From Bugula neritina (lineage: Eukaryota; Bryozoa; Gymnolaemata; Cheilostomatida; Bugulidae): a DNA stretch of 64,000 nucleotides. The DNA lies in assembly GCA_964035545.1 (NCBI GenBank), contig OZ037765.1, forward strand, positions 21,894,495 through 21,958,494, in the 5' to 3' direction. The notes under the pieces are model-generated. The model made no database searches and had not been told where the DNA came from. It was given only the letters and a program-made list of their open reading frames with translations. Positions 38,861 through 50,800 of the stretch are shown piece by piece. The position numbers and the translations under genes are program-made. Within the stretch, counting starts at the first letter, position 1. Every line of letters starts with the position of its first letter.

Positions 38861-41800
38861 TTAAGAGTTGGTAGATCCTATTTCATCGTGAGTACTGCCA
38901 CTGCAAGTAAACACAGCAAAATTTATTAAATTAATACAGCATATCATAAAAATGGTCGAGACACTCAATTTTTGGTAAATAAAACTATCCTTATACAGCT
39001 TATGCAAATATCAGTTAGAACTAATACAATAAGACACGCTAATTTTGCTTTAAATTCAAACAAAATGAGGCTGTTTAGTATAATATGTTTATTATGGCCT
39101 AATCATTAGAAATAATTGTTGATTTTATCCTAAAAGGAAATGAAGAGTTAAAATTCAAAAACTAATTGTACGTGTGTCCAATATCTGACAAACACTAGTT
39201 GTACTGTATCACAATAGTGAGGTTGAAGCAGTTCATAAACTGATGAGCAATAAATAAAATAGACAATTTCAAACAAACCTGAAAGACTCAGAATTGACTA
39301 TTTGAGTGGCAGAAGCAGCGGGTGACTGTGAACTTTGACCTGGAGACTGGATGCTGACAGTGAGGGCAGCTGTGGTTGGCTCAGGAGTAGCTACAGCCGA
39401 GATTAACTGCGCACCATTGCTATTTATCTCTAAATTTATCTGCACTTCATTGCCAGTTGGAACAGATCTTGTTTCTTGAAAAGACAATAGCTGAACTTAA
39501 ATAAGAATATGTTAAAGAAATTAGCATCAAAAGTTACAGGCCCAGATGTTCCTCATACAAAAATTTAAAAATATAATTGACATCATTTATACTACTGTGA
39601 TTTTTGAGAAAAACATTTCATTTTATTTCGACAAACTGCATCAAGATAAAAGCAAATCATTTTTTCTAGACTGTTAATGGCTAATATAAAAATATATATA
39701 TACATTCACACATATTTATACAACAGATTACAGTAGTTTTACCTAGACTTCTTGAGACTGTATGACTAGAGGGACTAGGAGAAGCTTCCTGATTGCTGGA
39801 ATGAGTCATCTCAGAAGACGGCCCCTCCTCTGACCATTGGCTGAGAAGGGCCGAGTTGGCAGCGGCCACAGCAGCAGCCATATTGTTTACTTGAGACTGA
39901 ATGGATTCAAATTCCTCAAGTATCTGAGATCTATGCCTGCGACTAGAAGGGTAAGTATGTCTAGGAGTTCTACTGCTCTGATGCTTAGCTTTCTTTTTCT
40001 TTTCTGCAAATAACAATAACCTATGTCAATTCAAAAGAGTATACCATTATATTGCACTATTTTCAATAATTGTGTGTAAACTAGTAATTTAACCAAAAGT
40101 AAATTTACTTTTTAAGCAAAGTTACATACTGGCAACTTTAAAAGTCCTCTCCCTCTCTTCTGAGCCAAAATGCGAGTCTAGCAGTTGTACGAGCACTCGT
40201 TTATCTCTATTAGAAGCCCCACCAACAGCACCTCCAGTTGCAGCTCCCGCCTCGCTGGCAGAATAGAACTCTCTCTCTATGGAATCTGTGGAGAGTGAGA
40301 GGTCAGCACCTGCTGTCAGAGATCGCCAAGAGGGTGACGATGCGACATCTGCATCAGAGGAACCTGTAAACAAATTATTATTTATTCTTATTGATTATGC
40401 ACAAATTAAACGCAGCTTAGGAAGGAAATCCTAATCACATTGAAGGTAGTGAAGCAGCTACTGGCAAGATACGGATGTCACGGTGGACTCCATGTTGTAA
40501 TTTAATCATATGAAAAAAACCTTAGTTGTTAGCCAACACTGCTTAGAACTGCATGTTCAAATAAATCTTCTCCCATAGCTTTTTCTATATTTTGAATTGG
40601 AACCTAAAGCTAACTAGAGCTTTTGTAGATTGCATTAGTATTAAACATTCTAGGAATCCATGTTATTTTGAAATAATCAATTACTTTTAAGTAAAAGAAC
40701 ATGTTTTGTTAGTTGCATCTGAAAGATTTGTAAAAAAAAATTCTAAGCCTAATACACCAAAAAAGTTAATTGAAGTATATATGTTAATAGTACCGATAAT
40801 GACGTGCGGCGGCTGAGAGAAGAAAAATTTAAGTCGGAGTTACCCCTCATTTCTCTATACCAATATATAGAGATCTGCGAGAAGATAAAGATTTTTTTAA
40901 AATAATATTGTGGCTCTCTAGTAACTTTCTGGGCTTAGAAAATTAGATCACATATTTTCTTCAATGTGAACAACAACTCAATTTTTTTTTTAATTTATTT
41001 TGAAGCTCTTTTCTTAAAAAATAATCAAAAGTAAAAAATTCAAAATATTTCCTAATTGGTTCGGGGCTTGACGCTAAATACACTTGGATGAAAATGTCAA
41101 GGTCAGTATTATTTATTTTATCACAATACATCGTATAATAATGTTCTAGAACTAAAAGTAACTGAAGTGACCCGAAGCAATCAAAATTGCAATAAAAGAA
41201 AATGTTGCAAGCATATTGATCGTAAGTTATTGAGTTAAATTTTGTTTAAATTTATATCGCTTTCAGTTGAACTAATATCTAATTAGTTACAATAAGTATA
41301 ACTTAAACAGTTGAACTAAAACAATAACTACAACTATAACTATAAGTATAAGTATAACATTTAGTTTTACATTATGATTTAGATTATGATTATCAATATG
41401 AATATCTTTATTCTTTATGATTAACATAGCTATATTATACTATTACTCTTAGACATAGAGTCATACTGTTGGTGATGCTAATAGTAATACTTTGTAGACT
41501 TAGAGTTCTAAGTAAAGCATTTATTATATTTATAATCATAATGATAATGATATTTGATAATCATATGTTTATGTTAGTTATACTTACAGTTAAGTTATGC
41601 TTATACAGTTATAGTTATACTCATAGTTATACTTATAGTATGAAATTCAATCAGATGTAATAATTTTAAACTTGACTGCTGGCCTTAAAAATTGAAATTA
41701 AATATGAATAATTATAAAATAATTTCATTATAATTATAATTTATACTAACCATTATATTTATAACAAATTTTTAACTTGAGATATAGTGCTATCATACTC

Positions 41801-44800
41801 ATAGTATATATTGAAAGGTAATTATAGTTACTAACTAAGTTAGAGTTAAATTCATCTAAGTGACCCTTATTTTAGTCATTCCTCAGAATAACTAACTTGT
41901 ACCTACTGCTAAAATTTAGCAGCTCATTATCATTATGATTATTAGTTTTGAATGATGTTTAATAAGTTCAATTTTTGCATGTAAAACTAAAAGTTTTTCA
42001 TAAATATGGCTGGTAGACTTCGTAACCTTTGGCAGTAATAACATTGTAGCATAAATTAAACACATTTTGATAAGAATACATAATTACTAATAATACTAAT
42101 AATTCTAAAAGGTGTGATAATATTGCTTTTATCATTGCTTGTGAAGCATCTTTTTAATTATTTTCCAAAGGAATTTTTATGCTGCATATCATGTGCTGAA
42201 TAGATTACAACTACAACATATCATGTTGCTGTACCTTCTATGTTGCAGCTCAGCTTACACTCCCTGCCACAAATGTTCTTACACCAGCAGGACCACAGAA
42301 TGATGGAGCTGTATTTATATAAATTTCTTTTGTTAGCAGTAGCGGTATCATGAAAAAATGGCAAGTGTTTTATTCAATGAAAGTATGTTTTTTTTCAATT
42401 TTATAAAATATTCTATAGCCTACTCTATTGTTTTATTTAAATAAAGGACTGGTCTGAAATGTCTTAGCAATTGGTTAGTTAATATAGTAATTATTATACA
42501 GACCTATAGGTTAAAAGGTCACAAAAATAATTAGATAAAACATCAATCGCACAAAGCAGGTTAATTTTGCCTTATATCAACTAATTTCACATTATTATTG
42601 TTTGCTAGCTGTCACATATTTACTTAATATGTTTGTTCAATTTAGTGTTTAGAAGTAGAAGGTTCAAACAGCAGAGAAAAACTATCTCAACACTATATGT
42701 TCTACATCTCCAACTCATTTTAGTATTGATGATCAGTTTATTGCTATCTGAAACATAGTTTTATTTTGTTTTCAGTCAATTAGATAATTTTGTACATAGT
42801 TAAGATTAAAATGCTTGTGCAATGATTGTCTATAATGCTAAACTGATTTATTGAAACTAAAACTATTTTTAAAATTACAAAAAAACTTGACAAGCTTTTC
42901 ATAAAAAATAATGTCCTATAATCGATCTTCATTGTAAACAAACTTAAAAAATTTCCAATCAGCTAATTGTTCATGATCATCTGTAGGTGGAAGTAGCTTG
43001 CACCCAGTTATACAGGCAAGCTGGCAGCTGTTTTCTTTGCCCTCTATGAAGAGTTGAGAACAGCCAGAAAACTAATGCTCTATAACTGCAAAACCTTCTT
43101 GTATTGCCTTGTGTTATCGAATGAATCATCTGTAACAAAAACAATTATTAATTTATTTTACATTGAATGTATTAGCAAAATTACTCATCTTGGTAAATAT
43201 ACTCAAAAATACTATATCGTAACTCATGTTTGGCTATGTTTATGCTCTTTATGCAAACTTACAGCAGAAATCAAACTATATATTAAAGGTTGATATACGA
43301 ATAAGTGTAAGAATTAAATGTAAGCTAACCTTGGTAGCATATACAACTGTTGAATGTGGCGTCAGTTCAAATACACCAGGGTGATAAGTTATTAGAATCA
43401 AGCTTTGTAAGTGCCTCTTCACAGCTCTGGCAGCAACCGGACTGCTCCTTAGCTCCTCACACCATTCTACTGGTGGAATGCTAGCCTAAAATACATAACC
43501 TTAACCAGTAAGCCAAAGAAAGATCTATTTCACTGCACTAGAATATTATTCAACTCATTATAAATTAACATACCATTACATAAATCACATAATTGTATTT
43601 ATTTTTTTCAGCTTTACTTTACAAAGTTGAACCACATGTTTAGTAACGTGTTGTTGTAATGATAATTGTATAACCTATAAATTAAAAACTTTATTTGATT
43701 GCTTAATTTTATGAATAGAATATACATCAACTTGATACTTTAATAAGTCAGTTCACAATGAAACTAATAAACAAGTATTAGAAATAATATTTTTGTTATG
43801 TAATCCAGCACAAAACTACAGTATTTTGGTTGTTTAGTTCAAAGTTTATCAAGCAATGAATGCGCTGCCATGACCAATTAATGTACTATTATTGCATTTA
43901 CATGTTCTGCTCACAGTGTGTTGGTAAGTTGAAATCTTTGTTAATTTTAGCTACTTTTGTACAGTAAATTATAAATATCATCATGGTATCAATTAGATAT
44001 AGTCTGAGCATCAGCATGGCTATGCAATTAACTGGCTTTATAGCAAATTATTGCAACTGATACAAAATATTTGGCTAGTTTTTTAGATAATTTAATGACC
44101 ATATCAACTTAAATTTGAAACACTACCAGAACAAAATAATAAATATCACTAGTAGACGTAGTACTGCTAGTCTAAGTAATACTATTGATATTAGCTATTA
44201 CTATTACTATTAGTATAAATATTAGTATCGAATATATAGTTCGTAGAAACTAGGATTAATACTAATTATAATAGTAATACTAATACAAGTTCATACTATT
44301 AATAATACTTATACTAATAGTAATAGTTACAATTTGAATTACAATTATTAATATTAGTAGTATCTGTATTATTATTACTATTACTCATAATTGATAATAA
44401 TACTTATACTATAGACTATAGTCAGTTACTAGAGTTTTTTACTACTACTAGTAATAGTATCAGTATTAGTTCAACAATCTGAATCTACGTTTACTAGTAC
44501 TTGTACTAGTACTAATAGTAATACTAATAGTAATAGTAATACTCATATTCACTCATAGTCATACTGGTATACTTATAGTTATAGCCTATAGCCATAGTGA
44601 TAGGGACTAGTCAATGTCATAATAATAATAATAATATTATTATTAATCATAATCATAATGATTAGATTTAGTGGTATTAAATTTAACCCTTACGCGATCA
44701 ATGGACCATATATGTCCCTGAAAGCGACACTATCCACAGATCAATGGACCATATATGGTCTTTTAGGTAAACAAACAATAGCGCTTACTTTAAACTTCCA

Positions 44801-47800
44801 GTTTTCAACCGAAAAGCCTAAAAATGTTTTGTAATTGAGGTTGATAGGGCAGCTTAGTAACTATGGAATAATTAGAGCCATTAAATTTGATTAAATTAAT
44901 AGCTACCAAGCCAGCTAGTTGCTTTTCAATTTAATCCTAAAATTTCAAAATTGTCGGTAAATTTTAACGCTACTTTCAAATGCATGAAACTGCTGTCAAA
45001 TTATAGAGAGCCAGTTTATTTTATTCAGATTACATTTAGAAGATTATCTAAATAAACAGAAATGTTAAATTCACTATATTTTGAATCATATTATAAATTA
45101 ATTTTATCATTTTGATTTTTCAATTTTAAAATAGCGGTTTTGAGAGGTCAAATTAAAATGACTGATTTTAGCTAGAATTGAGGTCTCCTGTCACTTTAAG
45201 AAGCTTTTTATAAAAGAAAATACTCTTAAAATTATAATACCCAGTTTATTTAAGGCCAAAATCAAGTGTAACTTTTTAATATTGAAATTGAAAGTTATGC
45301 AAAATTTGTTAGCAAATTTCGCGATAAACTCAAACGAGGCTTGAAATTACGTAACTTCAAAGTTGATCGCCAAAGGGTTAATTCAGTTTCACCTGCGGCT
45401 TCAGTCATTGGTGATGGGGTTTCAAATTTTAAAACTAGGATTCACCGTTACAACCAATAACCTGTAGTGTGGTCGACATGGTAATGTATTATAAATTAAA
45501 ATATTGAAGACTAATTATTTTTGCAGAGGATCGATATCTACTGGCAATTTGCAGAAGGTAGAAACCAGCGAAATGGAATAGTTCATTTGAAATTAGCTAA
45601 GTTGATTATCATTTGCAGTGTTCAATAATTAACGTTGGTAATTAGTAGCACCCGAAGAGCAACATTTATATGATTTGAGCTACGAATAACACGAATCTGG
45701 GACAAACCCGCTACTCAACAACTTTATGCGCTATAAACTCACGCTACAAAAGAGCTTTCTCAGCTGCCGCACGTCACCAAGCTGCGCTAGCGGGCAAGTC
45801 TGGGCATGTCTAAAGTTGCTAAATTACCAACATTCAGAAGCATTTTTTTAGTGTTCTTGAATAATAAATTGTATAAAAAGCTAAGAGATTAGTTGAAATA
45901 TGTGTTTTTAACTTATTCAATGCAATAAATAGCTTGGATTCCTATCTCCTTTAAGCATTAGGCATGCTCTATATTTATTAAAAACACTATATAACGTATC
46001 TAAGAAGCGGCATTAAAGCTGAGAAATAGCCAAAGTTACGCTAAAAATAGATAATCAATCTGTCTTACGAAATGAGATATGAAACATATGCCAAGTAATA
46101 GCTGGCATATCGACAATCAAAATTAGAATAGTTTTTAAAGCAGGAGTGTGTACCTGAAGCATTTGAGATATTGTCCAAAGACCATGGCATTAGATTACCC
46201 TCTGAATTGTCATTACCATGAACAGTAGTAAGACTCCAGCTGTCGCGGGTATCAGAATGAGTAGAGTTAGTGTTAGAGTGAGTGAGAGGTTGAGTAGCCA
46301 GTGACTCGCTTATGATGTCATGATACTCTGTATCAAACTGGTCGTCCCCCTCGTCACTTCCAACAGTGTATTGCTCTTCACTCCCAACAGTGTATTGCTC
46401 TTCACTTCCAACAGTGTATTCAATGTCCCCCACATCATTATCTCCCGCCATAGTCTCAGTGTCCACGTCATTCTCCACAAAGGATGTTTGGTGCCCTTCG
46501 CCTTCCGAATCTGTATCAGTCTCCTGACTTATGGAGACGTAATGATGGAACTCGCTCTAAAGTTCATAACAGCAGAACCGTATAATGCCAATGCCAATGT
46601 CAATCAACAAGCAGAAATAAAGAAAAAATATTATTTAATATCATACTACAAAAATATTGTGTAAAAATGTATTATTGCTAGACGTTTGCAACTTAGACAT
46701 AGGAATGGCTAAAGGAAAAAGGTTTGATATATATTTAGAGATACCAAATTATCATGAGTGTGAGTGTTAGTTAGATCAGAGCGAGTTGATGCATTCACTT
46801 CAGACTCCGAACTGAATGTTGATTCGTTGTCGTCATCAATAGCGATTATCTCAAGTTCCTCTTCGTCATCACTAATGGGAACTTGGTTAAACACTTCGTC
46901 TATGTCTATGTCTCTCATACCCATGCGACTCTGAAGGAAGTAACAAGTGATTAGTAAAATACTTCATTTTGCTTTCGTTAAATTTAATTTAATTTTAACT
47001 AATCATGTGAAACATATATAAAAACATTATATCACATGAATAATATACATATAATATTTAAATTTTAGCAAAAAATCCTGATGGTAAAAATAACTGAAAA
47101 CTTTATCAAAAGCACAAACTTCACATAATCTTCGCCAAACCTTTGAATTACGACTGGCTATGAAGTGATTTGGATGAGGAGCAAGTGCCTGAGGCAATGT
47201 TCCAGGTTTTGGCACAGTAGGGGGATGAGGGTGATGGTAGAGATGGTTTGAACTAGGTGACCAAGTCGTCTCCAGCCCTTCACCAGAGCCACCTATACAA
47301 ATATATTTCATATAAAACACCTATAGTAAACTAGTATCACGCAACCACCCAGCTCTACTTGAATTAGACATTAAAAATCGTACAAAATACAATACCATTG
47401 GCCAAAGCTCTTACAAAATAAAATGTATGAAATAAAAATCAAATCCTTACACACACATGCAAAAGATCGATAAATATTGCATATAAATGAGATGTGAATT
47501 AAAAACAAATTAATTAAATATTTTCTTGAGAAAACAGCGGATGTTCAAATGGCTTTTCCATTTCCAGTTTGATACAAATGAAAACTTTATAAATATTTGA
47601 GTGTTAACTAGTATACAGGACTGTATACGGATATTGATGTTTTGACCAACTTTTAAAGCATTCACATACAAATTTGTAAAAACTCTTCGCCACTATGGAT
47701 ATATGTATGAAGTACCCCATTCACTCAACACTTACCAGCTGTTTCATGTTTAGCAGACGCCAGAGGCTTGTTTTTCATGAACCCTTGGAACGAAGCTATT

Positions 47801-50800
47801 TTCTGTCTGGTATCGTCAAGTTCAGCACAGAGCTTGTTAATGTATAGCTGCTGATCCCGAGATTTCTGGTAGAATGTGGGAGCTCTAACATGAAACCTAC
47901 ATAACAAACCTACTGCAGTCTATCTATATATAAAAAGAAGTAGTTTTATCTCTCATTAGAAATGGTGCTGCTAAAATAGTAAAAAGAACTTAAAAAAATT
48001 TCAAGATCTAGACGAGGTTACGGCGATTTTATAACAAAAATACAAATAGCATTTATAAAGGCATCAGTTATAATTGAATATAATTATTCTTCATATTTAC
48101 ACAAATATTACATAGACTTTTAAAATAATATTACTAAATTTCTATAAATAAAACTTACCGCAGTGTGAGAGTATCAGTTGTAGTGTTGAGATATCCTTCA
48201 TTGGCCAACAAATCTAGTCTAAAGAACCTGTTGTAACCCCAGCACTCACCAACTTCAAAATCAGAGGCAAATTCTCTAACAATGTTCTTTGACGTATCTT
48301 GACCTTGTTTATATATCATCTCCACTCTGTATTCATATCTGGTGAGAAATTGTAGAAGTATTACATCACTAGACTACACCAATTAGCACTACACTGAAAG
48401 ACCACAACAAAATGATAAGTGAATCAACAAACTGCTGACAACATTGTACATTGTTTCTTGCACTTTGATGCTACTGAAAAAGGTAACCAAATAAAATAAC
48501 CAGTTTTAAAGAAGAAAATTGAAGTTTTGGCTTTTTTGATAAAAAAAGTAAACGGCAAAGTGTTATATCATTTTAGTTGGTCATGTTGACAACAGACTTA
48601 TCTGTAACCTACTTTTTTAGTTTTTAAAGACACAATGAATTAAATTTAAATGCCATGCTAATTGTAATGGTGCTTTATATTAATTTGCAACTTACTTAGT
48701 ATAATCTAACGATAGAAGATTTTCCAAATTATTTATAAAACTTGGTAGATTGTCAAAAAATTACATAATTTGACTTGCATTTTTTAAAATTTTTGAACAG
48801 TGACTAAGTAGTGCCTCCATAGAGCTTCAGTGACGTCAGTCAGCTGCTTTCAAAATTTCAAAAAAAGAGTGATTAAATCCAACAGTCTTTTGGTTTTATA
48901 TAATCAACCGCTTGAATTGCAATCTCAATACAATATTTTGTTATTTTTAATTTCTTTTACTCACATTTACATAGACCAGAAGTTCTAATATAAATTTTAG
49001 GTCTCAGCAAATTATAGCAAAAGACTTTTAGGTGAAATTATCAGTGAAAAAGAAACTAGTACAAAGTCCCCATGCATATGAAATATGACCTTGGATAAGC
49101 TATAGCACATGTATCTAGAGATTCAGTTCAACATGACTCATAGCTGACCCAGAGCTCATAAATGACAGGTAGACAGTGCCTTAGGTGACAGCAACAATAA
49201 AGTTACATAACCAACCTTATCTACAAGGACACAGGAAGCTTCCAAAGTAGACTGCTTTATCAGAAAGATCTTGAAGGACATGTTTATAAAAACAACAACT
49301 TATCTCTTGTGTAAATTTGAACATGATAATGCCCAACTAAATTAAATGTTTAGTCCTAAATCTTAATAGAAAAGTCTTTTTCAAAGACTGGGGCCATCTA
49401 ACTGAATAGAAATAAAATTTTGCACATAATTGACAGAACAGCAAGTTTGTAATGTGCAATATTAGAGTAATTAATAAGAAAACTTTCTAAAACTGCTAAT
49501 TAGAATACATAATTTTACCAAAAATATTTCCTGCACTTTCAAACCTGATTTTGATTGCATTTTTGTGATAATTTTATACAAAATTGGTGACAATGTATTG
49601 TACAAGTCCCTTACTATACTCTAGGTTTACAAATCTAAGAAGAACTTACTTTGAAGTCTCACAATAACCGCTACCAAGTTCAATAAAAACAGATAAATAG
49701 TTTCCTCTCACCACTCCATTACCATCCTGAAAACACGTGTATCTTTGCTTTAAAAATATTAGCTTTTGCATATATTCAAATTCTGTGACAGACTTAAACA
49801 CAATGCATTGTTACACATTATTTCACATTTTATATTCAAGAATTATTCACATTACCATATCACTATCAAACTTACAGCAATACAACCAAACACAATTTCT
49901 ACACCACTAATAGTATTTATTAATATATATAGGTTTTGTGATAGAATTCTTATTCAAAGATATATTAAAGTTACAGCTAGTTGAAGCAATGTTTTAATTA
50001 TCAACATTCCTGCATCAAAAAATAGAAAAACCCATTAAATATAAATACCAAGCTCATGGTATAACTTTCCCTTTACACAGCTGGTAATATTACTGGTTAA
50101 CACCATCAATCAGACTGCTAGAACACATTGCATCACCTACTGCTGGAACACATTGCACCACCTACTGCTAGAACACATTGCATCACCTACTGCTAGAACA
50201 CATTGCACCACCTACTGCTAGAACACATTGCACCACCTACTGCTAGAACACATTGCACCACCTACTGCTAGAACACATTGCACCACCTACTGCTAGAACA
50301 CATTGCACCACCTACTGCTAGAACACATTGCATCACCTACTGCTAGAACACATTGCACCACCTACTGCTAGAACACATTGCACCACCTACTGCTAGAACA
50401 CATTGCATCACCTACTGCTAGAACACATTGCACCACCTACTGCTAGAACACATTGCACCACCTACTGCTAGAACACATTGCACCACCTACTGCTAGAACA
50501 CATTGCACCACCTACTGCTAGAACACATTGCACCAACTACTGCTAGAACACATTGCACCACCTACTGCTAGAACACAATGCACCACCTACTGCTAGAACA
50601 CATTGCACCACCTACTGCTAGAACACATTGCACCACCTACTATTAGAACACATTGCACCACCTACTGCTAGAACACATTGCACCACCTACTATTAGAACA
50701 CATTGCACCACCTACTGCTAGAACACATTGCACTAACTACTGCTAGAACACATTGCACCACCTACTGCTAGAACACAATGCACCACCTACTGCTAGAACA

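Larger units (their letters stand above)
40364..46153 (-). other. TRIM37 intron 15, 5.8 kb
   Basis: This intron holds several independent items: low-complexity AAT/AGT islands (41320-41640, 44155-44640), a two-exon coding fragment (42916-43485), a piggyBac-like MITE (44687-45377) and an inverted pair of a GC-rich 20-mer near 40800 and 45776. The flanking TRIM37 exons join in phase without using anything inside it. Confidence 0.7.

Noticed and set aside
43330-43485. Treating this exon as part of TRIM37
   Set aside because: TRIM37 exon 15 ends with a one-base overhang; reading into this exon from that phase meets TAG immediately, whereas exon 16 at 40363 joins perfectly.
46320-46664. Plus-strand open frame over TRIM37 exon 15
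   Set aside because: It is the antisense shadow of the acidic TRIM37 exon.
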